Positions 9,027-18,806 of a stretch of DNA of 64,000 nucleotides are shown in pieces. The notes under the pieces were generated by a model. It ran no database searches. It was given only the letters and a program-made list of their open reading frames with translations, and was not told the DNA's origin. This DNA is from Actinoplanes derwentensis (lineage in GTDB: Bacteria > Actinomycetota > Actinomycetes > Mycobacteriales > Micromonosporaceae). Location of the stretch: NCBI RefSeq assembly GCF_900104725.1, contig NZ_LT629758.1, positions 6,627,001 to 6,691,000 on the forward strand. The letters run 5' to 3'. Positions within the stretch are counted from its first letter, which is position 1; every line of letters starts with the position of its first letter. A program made the position numbers and the translations under genes.

Positions 9027-9048
9027 ACGTTTACGCATTTATAAACGT
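9027..9048. promoter_or_regulatory. AT-rich inverted repeat upstream of the KS-AT-like gene
   Basis: ACGTTTA and TAAACGT are separated by eight bases, 33 bases upstream of the ATG at 9081. The stretch is AT-rich against its surroundings, as expected for a promoter or regulator site. No matching copy was noticed elsewhere in the cluster, so it may be specific to this promoter. Confidence 0.35.
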
Positions 9049-9080
9049 AGATGCCTTAGCTCCTCACGGGTGGGTAGATA

Positions 9081-11333
9081 ATGTCTGATCGCGTGGCCGT
9101 GGTGGGGATGTCGATCCGCGCCGCCGAGGTAAGTGACACCGCGGATCTCTGGCGGCTCATCAGCACCGGCCGCTCCGGACGGCACGAATTCAGTGCTCAG
9201 GAATCAGCGCGGCGCGGGGTTCCGGAACACCGGTACAAGAACCCGGCATACGTGCCGGTCGCCTATCCGATCGCGGATTCCCTGGCCTTCGACGTCCGGG
9301 CGTTCGGCAGCACCGGATCCGAGGCGGAGCTCACCGACCCGCAGCATCGCGTGATCTTGCAGGCCTGCTACCGGGCGGTGGAGAGCGCGGGATGCTTCAT
9401 CGGTTCGCTGCCGGATCGGGTCGGAGTGTTCCTCGGATCGCGCGCGAGCGACTACGGCGCGCAGATCGCGTTCCACGGCGACGGCCGGGTGGACTCCGCC
9501 AAGCTCGCCATCGGCACCGAACCCGACTACATGTCGAGCCGGGTCTCCTACGCCTTCGGGCTCACCGGACCGTCGATGACCGTACTGACCGCCTGCTCGT
9601 CCTCCAGCGTCGCCGTGCATCTGGCCTGCCAGGCGATCCTGGCCGGTGAGTGCGACTCGGCCCTGGCCGGAGGCGTCGCGGTCGACGTGCGGGACGCGGG
9701 CTACCTGGTCACCGACGGCGGCATCCACTCACCCCGCGGGCGATGTGAGCCGTACACGACCTCGGCCGACGGCACCGTGGACGGCAACGGTGTCGCGGTC
9801 CTCTTCCTGCGCCGGCTGGACGCCGCGCTGGCCGAGGGCAACCCGATCCTGGGCGTGATCGCCGGCACCGCGGTGAACAACGACGGCCGTGCGCGGGCCG
9901 GTTTCACCGTTCCCGGGGTCACCGGTCAGATCGAACTGATCGGCGAGGCCCTCGATGTCGCCGAACTGAGCGCTTCCCGGATCGGCCTGTTGGAGGGCCA
10001 CGGCGCGGGCACCGGCATCGGCGACCTGCTGGAGATCGATGCGGCGTCCCAGGCGTTCCGGTCCGCCGGAGCCGATGTGCACGACTGTCGTCTCCACTCG
10101 GTGAAGGCGAACATCGGCAACCTCACCGCGGCGGCCGGCGCGGCGGGTGTCATCAGCTGCCTGCTGGCCATGCGGCACGGCTCGATCCCGCCCAACGCGC
10201 CGCTGACACAGGGGGCGTCACCGGTGGACCTGCGCGGGACACCGTTCTCGCTGTCGGCCGAGCCGGTCGGGTGGCGGCGATCGGACGAGGGCCGGTACGC
10301 GGCGGTCAGCTCCTTCGGGATGGGCGGGACGAACGCCCACATCATCATCGGCGACGCCGGGCCGGAGGTGCGTGCCGCCGCCCGCAAGGGCCGGTCGTGG
10401 CAGCTGCTGCCACTGTCCGCGGACGATCCGCATCGCCTGGCCACCGCCGTTCGGTCGGTGCGCTCCACCGTGGACGAATCGAGTGCCGAGATCCGCCAGG
10501 ACATCGGCCACACGCTGCGCACCGGCCGCCCGGAGCTCAGCACACGCGCCACCGCGCTGGTGCCCGTGCACGGCGGTCCGGCTGACGTGCGATGGCCGGA
10601 CCCGGCCCGGTTCCGGGTCGCCCCGGAGACACCACCACCGCTGGTCGTCCTGCTGCCCGGCGAACTACCCCGGGATGCTCCGGCGTTCGCTCTCTACCAG
10701 GCGGAACCGGTCTTCCGGACAGCCGTGGACGACGGCCTGGCAGTACTGGAGCGCCGGCTGCCGCCGGACACGTTCGCGGCCGTGCGCGGGGCGTTCCGGC
10801 CGGGCACGCCGTCGATCCCGGCACGGATCTCGCAGCCGGTGCTGCATCTGCTGGCCGTCGGGCAGCACTCGCTGCTCGGCAGTCTCGGCATCCGGCCCGA
10901 TCTCCTCATCGGGTACGGCACCGGCGAGCTGACCGCCGCCCACCTGAGCGGTGCCCTCTCGTTCGAGGACGCGGCTCTGGGTGACACCCGACCCGGCGAG
11001 CGCGCCCGGTTCGACGAGGCGTTGCGCACCGCGGCGGCCGGGCACCCCGAAGCCGTCTACCTCCAGCTGAGCGGCGGATCACACCTGCTCGACGCCGGTC
11101 TGGTCGTGGCGCCCGGTGGCGAGAACGGGGAGAGCACCTTCCCCCGGATGGTCGCTGACCTGTGGGAACGGGGTGTGCGCATCGACTGGGACGCCTACGC
11201 CGAACGTGATCACGCGCTGCGGGCCGACGTGGCCCCGCGGGAGTTCGATCGGACTCCCCACCTGCATCCCGTCCTGCTGGATCACTGTCCGGGCGTCGAC
11301 CCGGCCGAACTGACCGGAAAGCGAGCCGGCTGA
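9081..11333 (+). CDS. KS-AT-like protein with degenerate active sites
   Basis: 750 residues. Residues 1 to about 430 are a ketosynthase with Cys172 in TACSSSS and His307 in EGHGAGT, but the second triad His is Asn347 in KANIGNLTAAAG. Residues about 515-745 are a shortened acyltransferase-like region: LLPGE replaces the usual FPGQ, and GYGTGEL (611-617) has Gly613 where AT needs Ser. The central AT part with the catalytic His is missing, while the C-terminal RGVRIDW region remains. Normal KS-mediated decarboxylative condensation and malonyl loading therefore look impaired. It may act as a transacylase, a scaffold or a relic. The start has GGGTGG upstream. The stop overlaps the NRPS start by one base (TGATG). 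Confidence 0.88.
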   Translation: MSDRVAVVGMSIRAAEVSDTADLWRLISTGRSGRHEFSAQESARRGVPEHRYKNPAYVPVAYPIADSLAFDVRAFGSTGSEAELTDPQHRVILQACYRAVESAGCFIGSLPDRVGVFLGSRASDYGAQIAFHGDGRVDSAKLAIGTEPDYMSSRVSYAFGLTGPSMTVLTACSSSSVAVHLACQAILAGECDSALAGGVAVDVRDAGYLVTDGGIHSPRGRCEPYTTSADGTVDGNGVAVLFLRRLDAALAEGNPILGVIAGTAVNNDGRARAGFTVPGVTGQIELIGEALDVAELSASRIGLLEGHGAGTGIGDLLEIDAASQAFRSAGADVHDCRLHSVKANIGNLTAAAGAAGVISCLLAMRHGSIPPNAPLTQGASPVDLRGTPFSLSAEPVGWRRSDEGRYAAVSSFGMGGTNAHIIIGDAGPEVRAAARKGRSWQLLPLSADDPHRLATAVRSVRSTVDESSAEIRQDIGHTLRTGRPELSTRATALVPVHGGPADVRWPDPARFRVAPETPPPLVVLLPGELPRDAPAFALYQAEPVFRTAVDDGLAVLERRLPPDTFAAVRGAFRPGTPSIPARISQPVLHLLAVGQHSLLGSLGIRPDLLIGYGTGELTAAHLSGALSFEDAALGDTRPGERARFDEALRTAAAGHPEAVYLQLSGGSHLLDAGLVVAPGGENGESTFPRMVADLWERGVRIDWDAYAERDHALRADVAPREFDRTPHLHPVLLDHCPGVDPAELTGKRAG

Positions 11334-14300
11334 TGACTTCCGTCGTGGGCGCGAGTCCCACCTCTGCGGCACAGCAGCGGATCTGGTTCGTCGAGCAGTT
11401 GGTGCCGGGAACGGCTCTGCACCACCGGCACGCGGCGTTCGACGTACCCGGCGAGTTGGATCTTCCTGCTCTTGAACGGGCCGTCAACGGTGCGATCGAC
11501 CGGCACGAGGTGCTGCGGACCCGCTTTCGCAACGACGACGGCACACCGGTTCAGGAGGTGCTGGCCGAGGCACCCGTCACCGTGCGGAGAGTCGACGGCC
11601 GGGTGGCGGAGTTCCTCCACGAACCCTTCGACCTGACCGGCACCCCGCTGGTACGCGCCGGTCTGGTGCACGGTGCTGACGGGACCACGACCCTGGTGTT
11701 CGTGCTCCATGCGATCGTGGCGGACGCCGGGTCAATGGCCGTGTTCCTGCGCGAGGTCGCCGGCCAGTACCGGCGTTCGGTGCAAGAACCGCCGATCCGC
11801 TTCGCCGACCACGCGGCACGGCAGCGGGAGTGGATCCGGACGCCCGAGGCCGTCGAGCTGCGCGAGGCGCGAGTGACGCGGCTGGCCGGTTTCCCGACCG
11901 TTCTCGATCTGCCCGCCGATCGTTCCCGGCCGGCCGTCCAGACGTTCGCCGGGGAGTCGCTGACCTGGCATGTTCCGTCTTCGCTGGCGCGCCGCCTGGA
12001 CCAGGTGTCCGACGAGCACGGGACCACTCTCCGGACGCTGCTGCTGGCCGCGTTCTCCGTGGTGCTGGGCGTCTGGTCGAGACAGGAGCGCCTGCTGGTG
12101 GGCACCCCGGCGGCCGGCACCACACCACTGATCGGGCCCGTGACGGACACCCTGGTGATCCCGGCCGACATGACCGGCGCGCCGTCGTTCGCCGCGTATC
12201 TCGAGCGGATGCACCACGCGTACCGGGATGCCGGTTCTGTCGCCTTCGAGGAACTCATCGACGGCCTGGCGCCGGAACGGAGTCTCTCCCACCATCCGCT
12301 GATCCAGACGATGGTGACGGTTCACGACGGCTCCGCCCTTCGGCTGGAACTGCCGGACGCCGAGCTGCGGCCGGTCGAGACGACCGTGGCCGCCGCGTTC
12401 GACCTGATGCTCGACGCCGGCCCGGACGCCGGAGGTCTCGCCTGCCGGTTGTGGTACTCGGCCGATCTCTTCGAACGTGACACGGCGGACCGGTTCCGGC
12501 GGCACCTGCAGCGCCTCCTGGACATCGTCGGTGAGAACCCGGCGGTCGGCATCGACGGCATCGACCTTACGGACGCCGAGGAGCGTGCGCTGCTGGCCGA
12601 GTTCGGCACCGGCCCCGCGCGCCTCGTCGACCCCCGCGCGCTGCCCACCCGGCTGATCGAGGCGGCGCGTCTTCGACCGGATGCGGTGGCGGTGCGGGCG
12701 CCGGATGGTGTCCACACTTTCGCCGCGCTGATCGAGCGAGCCACGTCGATCGGTGCCGAGCTGGTCGCGCACGGGCTGCGACCCGGTGATCTGGCCGGCG
12801 TCGCGCTCCCCCGTGGCCGTGACCTGCCGGCCGGGCTGCTCGGAGTCTGGCTCGCGGGCGGCGCCTACGTGCCGCTCGATCCGGCGTACCCTCGCGCCCG
12901 GCTGGAGCACATGACCCAGGACGCCGGTATCAAGGTCCTGCTGAGCACGCGTGACCTCGTGGACCGGGTGCCGGTGCCGGCGGACACCAGGATCCTGCTG
13001 GTGGACGAACTCGAGTCCCGATCCGTCGCCGGACCGCCGCTCCCCACGGTGGACGGCGCCGACGTCGCCTACGTGATCTACACGTCCGGCTCGACCGGCC
13101 GTCCCAAAGGGGTGCTGGTCCAGCACACCAGTCTCGGGAACCTGCTGGACGACTTCGCGTACGAGACGAGCTTCGGCGACGGCGACCGGTTGCTCGCGCT
13201 GACCTCGCTGTCCTTCGACATCGCGGGACTGGAACTCTGGCTTCCGCTGCTGACCGGCGGAACGCTCGTCATCGGTCCGCCGGGGATCGGTGGCGACCCC
13301 GAACAGCTGCACGAGCTGCTCGCCGCGGAGAACATCACCGTGGTCCAGGCCACCCCGGCGACCTGGAAGCTCTACACCTCGAACACCCGCGCGGCGCCCG
13401 CCGGCCTGCGCCAGATCTGGAGTGGCGGCGAGCACCTGCCGCACCCGCTGGCCCGGGCCCTGACCGCGCTGGGACCGGAGGTCCACAACGTCTACGGGCC
13501 GACCGAGACCACCATCTGGTCGACGCGCGCCGTGCTGGGGCGACACGACACCGCCACCGGGATCGGGCGGCCCCTCGCGAACACCAGCCTGTTCGTCACC
13601 GGCGACACCGGCCACCGCGTCCCCCTGGGAGTGCCGGGCGAGTTGTGCATCGGCGGTGCGGGCCTGGCCCTGGGTTACCTCGACCGGCCCGAGCTGACCG
13701 CGGAACGGTTCACTGATGTCGGCGGGGTGCCCGTGTACCGCACCGGAGACCTGGTCCGCTGGCATCCGGACGGGCACCTGGAGTACCTGGGGCGTCTCGA
13801 CGACCAGGTGAAGATCCGTGGACACCGGGTCGAGCCCGGTGAGGTCGACGCCGTGGCCCAGACCGTTCCCGGCGTCCGCGACGTGTGCACGCTGGTGGTG
13901 ACGGCCGGCAGTGGCGAGAGTCAGCTGGTCACCTTCGTGACGCCAGCCGCCGGGGACCTGAAACACAGCACCCGGGCCGTCCTGCGGCGGGCTCTACCCG
14001 ATTACATGGTGCCGAGTCGTGTGCTGACCCTGCCGGAGCTCCCGCTCACCCCCAACGGGAAGACCGACCGGACCGCCCTGAAGAGCATCGCCCGGCAACT
14101 GGCGTCCGATACGGATCACGTTCCACCGGGCGACCCCACTCAGGTTCTGCTCCACGAGATCTGGTGCGGGGTGCTGGACGTCCCGCGGGTCAGCGTCACG
14201 GAGAACATCTTCGACGTCGGCGTCACGTCGCTGCTGATCGTGCGGATCCGCCAGGAGCTGCGCGACCGGCACGGCATCGACGTCCCGCTGACCGCCTTCT

Positions 14301-16972
14301 TCACCTACCCGACGATCTCCGCGCTCGCCCAGTCCCTACGGACCGCAGCGGAACCGTCCGAACGTCAGCCCGCCGCCGAACGGGCGCCTAGCACGCGGAC
14401 GAGGAACGCCACCGCCGGCCGCCGCCGCAACCGCCGGGAGGAGCAGCCGCCGGAGCAGCAACTGGAGCAGCAGCTGGAGTTCTGGCGGCGCCGTCTGGCG
14501 GGATCGGACCGGCTGGAACTGCCGGTCGACCGGACCCGGCCGCCGGTCCGCTCGACGGCCGGCGACACGGTGGAGTTCACCGTCCCGGCCAAGACTCTCC
14601 GGGCGCTGCACGACCTGGTCCAGCGTGAGCGGATCACGCCGCACATCGCCCTGCTGACGGTGTTCCAGGCGCTGCTGGCCGGGCACACCGGGCAGGACGA
14701 CATCGCCGTCGGTACGCCGGCGCCGGGCCGAACCGGTTCACGAGCGAACACCGTGGTGGTACGCGGTGACCTGTCCGGCGATCCGACGGTGCACGAGTTG
14801 TTCGCGCGGATCCGCGACCGTGTCGTCGAGGCGTTCGAGCACCAGGACGTGCCCTTCGACCAGGTCACCGACGCGCTCGTGCCGGCACCCGACCCGGCCG
14901 ACACGCCACTGTTCCGGGCCTCGTTCGCGCTGCGCGACGGCGTTCCGCGGCCCGTCGCCGAGGTCGATCTGGCGATGACGGCGCGAATCGCCGGGGACAC
15001 CCTGGACGTTCGGCTCACGTACGCCACCGCCCTGTTCGACCGTGCGACGGTGCAGCGGATGGCCGGGCATTTCCAGACGCTGCTGTCCGGGGCCGTGGCC
15101 GATCCCGGCACGCGCCTGAGCGAGTGGGAGATGCTGTCGCCGGCCGAGCGCCACCGGATCCTGGTGGAGTTCAACAACACCGGCGCGGAGTTCCCGCGGG
15201 ACACTCCCGTGCACGAGCTGATCGAGGAGCGGGTGGCCGCGGCGCCGGGGTTGCCGGCTGTCGCGAGCGGCGAGCTGACCCTGTCGTACGGCGAACTGAA
15301 CGACCGGGCCAACCGCCTCGCCCACCACCTGCGCGGGTTGGGCGTCGGCCCGGGCACGATGGTCGGCATCTGCCTGCGCCGCGGGGTGCACACGGTCGTC
15401 GCGCCGCTGGCGATCCTCAAGGCCGGTGGCGCCTACGTGCCGCTGGATCCGGACTACCCGGCCGAGCGGCTGTCGTTCATGCTCGACGACACCGCGGCCC
15501 CGATCGTGGTGACCGATTCCGCGCTGGCCGACCGGCTGTCCGGTGGCGAGCGGAGCCTGGTCCGGCTGGACACGGATCGCGACGCCGTCGCCGCGCACTC
15601 GCCGGTGAATCCGGGGCCGGGGGCCGGGGCGACCGACCTGGCGTACGTGCTCTACACGTCCGGTTCCACCGGGATGCCGAAGGGTGTGCGGATCACCCAC
15701 CGCAACCTGGTGAATCTTTTGGTGGCCGTGGACGGGAACTACTCGATCGCCCGGGGCGAGGCGCTGCTGTCGGTGACCGCGACGACTTTCGACATCTCCG
15801 CCGTCGAGTTGCTGCTCCCGCTGCTGAGCCACGCGACAGTGGTCATCGCCGAGGTGGCGCAGGTGACGTCGCCGGGCGGGCTGGGCGAGTTGGTCGAGAG
15901 GCACGGCGTGCGGCACGTCCAGGGCACGCCCTCGCTGTGGCGGCTGATCCTGGACGCGGCCCCGGACGCGCTGCGCGGCGTGCGGGTGTACGCCGCCGGT
16001 GAGGCGTTGCCGGTCGATCTCGCCGAGCGCCTGGCCGCACGGTCCGCCGGGGTGACCAATCTGTACGGTCCCACCGAGACGACCATCTACTCCACGATGA
16101 CCGCCCTGCTCGGCGGGCGGCCCGCCGGATCATCGGTGCCGATCGGCCGGCCGATCGCGAACACCGTGACGTACGTCGTGGACCGCCACGGCCGGCCGGT
16201 GCCGGTGGGGGTAGCCGGTGAGTTGCTGATCGGCGGCGAGGGGGTGAGCCCGGGCTACCTGAACCGGCCCGAGCTCACCGCCGAACGTTTTGTGGACAGC
16301 ATGGTCGCCGGCGGCCCCGCGGTTCGGGTCTACCGGACCGGGGACCTGGTCCGGTGGCTGCCGAACGGGGACCTGGACTTCCTCGGCCGGACCGATCACC
16401 AGGTGAAGCTGCGGGGATTCCGGATCGAACTGGGCGAGATCGAGGCGGTCCTGGCCGCGCACGACTCGGTCGGCTCGTGCGCGGTGCTGGTGCGCGAGGA
16501 CGTGCCCGGCGAGCGGAGGCTGGTGGCGTACACGACGGCCGCCCTTTCCGGCTCCGAACTACGGGCGTTCGTACGGCAGCGGCTGCCGGAGTACATGGTG
16601 CCCGAGGTGTTCGTGCTGCTGACGGACATGCCCCTCACCACCAGCGGAAAGGTGGACCGCCGGGCGTTACCGGCACCCGAGCAGGGACGGCCGGACACCG
16701 GCAGCGCCTTCGTGGCCCCGCGCGACGAGTTGGAGGAGGCCGTCGCGGAGGTCTGGGCACAGGTGCTGGGCATCGAGCGGATCGGCGCCCACGACGACTT
16801 CTTCGAACTCGGTGGCCAGTCGGTCAAGGCGATCCAGGTGATCAATCGGCTCGGCGCGCTCACCGGGCTGGCGCTGAGCCTGAACGCCCTGTTCACCACA
16901 CCGACGGTGGCGACTCTCACGGCTCGGATCGTGGCGGAGTTCGCCGCCGAGGAGGCGGAACCGGCCGGGTAG
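11333..16972 (+). CDS. NRPS, C*-A-PCP-(half C)-A-PCP
   Basis: 1879 residues. The first condensation domain (about 8-430) has HAIVADAG (126-133) instead of HHxxxDG: the catalytic second His is Ala127 and the Gly is Ala. Adenylation 1 (about 445-910) is complete (YTSGSTGRPKG, YGPTETT, NGKTDR); the pocket read by eye is D-I-L-Q-W-G-V-I-W, close to the glycine code DILQLGLIW. Carrier 1 has Ser in DVGVTSLL. The next C domain starts at about residue 1045 at QLEFWRRRLAG and lacks the whole N-terminal lobe with HHxxxDG. Adenylation 2 (pocket about D-I-V-Q-Y-A-L-I-Y, unassigned) and carrier 2 (ELGGQSVKA) are complete. Both A-PCP pairs can load amino acids, but condensation must probably come from elsewhere. 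Confidence 0.92.
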   Translation: MTSVVGASPTSAAQQRIWFVEQLVPGTALHHRHAAFDVPGELDLPALERAVNGAIDRHEVLRTRFRNDDGTPVQEVLAEAPVTVRRVDGRVAEFLHEPFDLTGTPLVRAGLVHGADGTTTLVFVLHAIVADAGSMAVFLREVAGQYRRSVQEPPIRFADHAARQREWIRTPEAVELREARVTRLAGFPTVLDLPADRSRPAVQTFAGESLTWHVPSSLARRLDQVSDEHGTTLRTLLLAAFSVVLGVWSRQERLLVGTPAAGTTPLIGPVTDTLVIPADMTGAPSFAAYLERMHHAYRDAGSVAFEELIDGLAPERSLSHHPLIQTMVTVHDGSALRLELPDAELRPVETTVAAAFDLMLDAGPDAGGLACRLWYSADLFERDTADRFRRHLQRLLDIVGENPAVGIDGIDLTDAEERALLAEFGTGPARLVDPRALPTRLIEAARLRPDAVAVRAPDGVHTFAALIERATSIGAELVAHGLRPGDLAGVALPRGRDLPAGLLGVWLAGGAYVPLDPAYPRARLEHMTQDAGIKVLLSTRDLVDRVPVPADTRILLVDELESRSVAGPPLPTVDGADVAYVIYTSGSTGRPKGVLVQHTSLGNLLDDFAYETSFGDGDRLLALTSLSFDIAGLELWLPLLTGGTLVIGPPGIGGDPEQLHELLAAENITVVQATPATWKLYTSNTRAAPAGLRQIWSGGEHLPHPLARALTALGPEVHNVYGPTETTIWSTRAVLGRHDTATGIGRPLANTSLFVTGDTGHRVPLGVPGELCIGGAGLALGYLDRPELTAERFTDVGGVPVYRTGDLVRWHPDGHLEYLGRLDDQVKIRGHRVEPGEVDAVAQTVPGVRDVCTLVVTAGSGESQLVTFVTPAAGDLKHSTRAVLRRALPDYMVPSRVLTLPELPLTPNGKTDRTALKSIARQLASDTDHVPPGDPTQVLLHEIWCGVLDVPRVSVTENIFDVGVTSLLIVRIRQELRDRHGIDVPLTAFFTYPTISALAQSLRTAAEPSERQPAAERAPSTRTRNATAGRRRNRREEQPPEQQLEQQLEFWRRRLAGSDRLELPVDRTRPPVRSTAGDTVEFTVPAKTLRALHDLVQRERITPHIALLTVFQALLAGHTGQDDIAVGTPAPGRTGSRANTVVVRGDLSGDPTVHELFARIRDRVVEAFEHQDVPFDQVTDALVPAPDPADTPLFRASFALRDGVPRPVAEVDLAMTARIAGDTLDVRLTYATALFDRATVQRMAGHFQTLLSGAVADPGTRLSEWEMLSPAERHRILVEFNNTGAEFPRDTPVHELIEERVAAAPGLPAVASGELTLSYGELNDRANRLAHHLRGLGVGPGTMVGICLRRGVHTVVAPLAILKAGGAYVPLDPDYPAERLSFMLDDTAAPIVVTDSALADRLSGGERSLVRLDTDRDAVAAHSPVNPGPGAGATDLAYVLYTSGSTGMPKGVRITHRNLVNLLVAVDGNYSIARGEALLSVTATTFDISAVELLLPLLSHATVVIAEVAQVTSPGGLGELVERHGVRHVQGTPSLWRLILDAAPDALRGVRVYAAGEALPVDLAERLAARSAGVTNLYGPTETTIYSTMTALLGGRPAGSSVPIGRPIANTVTYVVDRHGRPVPVGVAGELLIGGEGVSPGYLNRPELTAERFVDSMVAGGPAVRVYRTGDLVRWLPNGDLDFLGRTDHQVKLRGFRIELGEIEAVLAAHDSVGSCAVLVREDVPGERRLVAYTTAALSGSELRAFVRQRLPEYMVPEVFVLLTDMPLTTSGKVDRRALPAPEQGRPDTGSAFVAPRDELEEAVAEVWAQVLGIERIGAHDDFFELGGQSVKAIQVINRLGALTGLALSLNALFTTPTVATLTARIVAEFAAEEAEPAG

Positions 16973-17003
16973 GCGACCGCCGGCCGGCTCCGTCCCCGTG
17001 TTC

Positions 17004-18806
17004 CTACCGGCCCTCGCCGGGCCGCAGCGCACGAGCGACGGCCCGCAGCGGGAACGGCGAACGGAAGTGTTCCGGGCGCAGACCGGTCAGTCCCCTGCGC
17101 CGCAGCGCCTGCACCAGAGCCGCCGTGCGCAGCAGGTCGCCACCGGCTTCCAGATAGGTCTGGGCCAGGTTGGTGACGACCCGGCCGTGGGTCTCGCGGA
17201 TCGCCTCACACAGTTCCTTCTCGGCCCTGGTGACCGGGGCGCGTTCCGGTAGCGCGACACGTGGACGCCATTCCCGGGCCGTCTCTCCGGCGAGCACGTA
17301 ACGACTCGGCGCTTTGGCGTCCGAGTGCTCGAACAACCGCGACAAGAGCGATTCGTGTACGTCGTACACGTCACCGCCGGGCTCCAGCGTGAGCCACGCG
17401 CTCAGTTCGCCGTCGTCCACCGTCACCTTGGCGTCCCGCACGTGGGGCGCCTCCAGCAGGAGCCGGCGCACCGTTTCCGGGCGAACCCAGTCCTGACCCA
17501 CCAGGTGACCGTCCGGGGTGAACCGGAAGTCGTCGGGCAGGAGCGCGTCGGCGCCACCGATGCGGGTGTCGCCGTCCCCGGCCAGGAACGCGATGAACCG
17601 TGGCAGGACCTCGGCGAACTGCCGGATCACCGGCACCGGGAACATCACCGTGTCCGAGTCGAGCCCGATGACGAAGTCCGGGCCGGACTGGTAGACGTAG
17701 TACATGTGCCCGAAGGGCTCCCCTTCGGACTCCCACTCCTCCCGCTCGTCCATCTCGTCGAGGCCGACCGGGACATCCGGGATGTAGTCGTACATGATCG
17801 GCAGGAAGACGCCGACCCCGCGGTTCATGGTCTCCCGGGCATCGGCTTCGAACGGCGTGGACAGCGCCGAGGAGCGGTGCTGGGCGAACCCGGTGAGCGC
17901 GGCGGCGTGCGCGGCCCGCAGCGCCTGGCGGATCGACGCGTCCGCGCTCAGGTCGACGAGGATCTCCACCGGGAACATCTGACACTCGATGCTGTGATCC
18001 CTCTCCAGCCGGTTGGCGAACAGGCTGGAGAACACCACGCTGTGCCGGCCCGAATGCCGCGCCAGCAGCCATCCCAGGGCGTACATGAAGACAGTGGAGC
18101 GGGTCACCCGGTTCGCCGCGCAGATGGCGTCCACCTGCGGAACCATTCCTGGGAACTGCTTGACCAGGAAGAAGTACCGCTCCTCCGGCGGCTCGGACAC
18201 CAGAGCCGGCACCAGTAGACCGGGTGACCTGGCGAAGAGTTCGCCGACGGTGCTCCGGCGGCGACTCCGGGAGAGCACCTCGTCCGCCTGACGGTCCAGG
18301 GGCTGTGTCGTCGGCAGGGGCACCTCCCGGCCGTGACACAGTCCGAGGAACTGTTCCCGCCAGTTCTCCACGCTCTCGCCGTCGATGATGATGTGCTCGA
18401 TCGTCAGACAGACACTCACCACCTGGCCGTCCCGGAGGAAGAGCCGGACCTGCCACAGCGGTGTGAGGACACCGACCCCGCTGAACAGCAGCGTGGGCCG
18501 TCCCGACAGGTAGTCCGCGAGGCCGGACTCGTCATCGAACGTCAGTGGCAGCTGAAATCCGTCGGCGGCGAAGACCAGCTGGATCGGCCGGCTGTCCGCG
18601 CCCGGAGTGAACACCGTACGCAGAGCCTCATGGCGGGCGACAAGGGTCTCCCAGGCACCGACGACGGTGTCCACCGGAATCGGCTCCGCGAAGTCCACCT
18701 GTTTCCGCAGGGCCGCGTAGGGCGCGCCGATCTCCCGCCAGGTCATCCGGAGCCACATCCGCTGCTGGGAGTGGGTCAGGTCGCCGCTGCGTTCAATTCT
18801 TGTCAT
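17004..18806 (-). CDS. Stand-alone condensation protein with adenylation remnant and Ser-less carrier-like domain
   Basis: 600 residues. A condensation domain (1 to about 430) has EHIIIDGE (137-144), keeping the catalytic second His, so it may be active. It is followed not by a full adenylation domain but by about 100 residues resembling only the A-domain C-terminal subdomain (FRFTPDGHLVGQDW onward, AKVTVDDGELSAWLTL). A C-terminal carrier-like fold follows, with YLEAGGDLLRTA where a PCP has GGDSL: the attachment Ser is Leu. It reads as a C-A-T module whose A core was deleted and whose carrier was inactivated. The ATG at 18806 overlaps the monooxygenase stop. It probably condenses substrates from free PCPs in trans. 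Confidence 0.83.
   Translation of the reverse strand: MTRIERSGDLTHSQQRMWLRMTWREIGAPYAALRKQVDFAEPIPVDTVVGAWETLVARHEALRTVFTPGADSRPIQLVFAADGFQLPLTFDDESGLADYLSGRPTLLFSGVGVLTPLWQVRLFLRDGQVVSVCLTIEHIIIDGESVENWREQFLGLCHGREVPLPTTQPLDRQADEVLSRSRRRSTVGELFARSPGLLVPALVSEPPEERYFFLVKQFPGMVPQVDAICAANRVTRSTVFMYALGWLLARHSGRHSVVFSSLFANRLERDHSIECQMFPVEILVDLSADASIRQALRAAHAAALTGFAQHRSSALSTPFEADARETMNRGVGVFLPIMYDYIPDVPVGLDEMDEREEWESEGEPFGHMYYVYQSGPDFVIGLDSDTVMFPVPVIRQFAEVLPRFIAFLAGDGDTRIGGADALLPDDFRFTPDGHLVGQDWVRPETVRRLLLEAPHVRDAKVTVDDGELSAWLTLEPGGDVYDVHESLLSRLFEHSDAKAPSRYVLAGETAREWRPRVALPERAPVTRAEKELCEAIRETHGRVVTNLAQTYLEAGGDLLRTAALVQALRRRGLTGLRPEHFRSPFPLRAVARALRPGEGR

Noticed and set aside
11732..13966. 744-codon - strand open frame opposite the dimodular NRPS
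   Set aside because: Same antisense artefact; the + strand shows ordered A-domain motifs throughout.
17280..17296. A sequence resembling the cluster operator (GTCTCTCCGGCGAGCAC)
   Set aside because: It lies inside the coding sequence of the condensation protein and has mismatches on both halves; probably chance.
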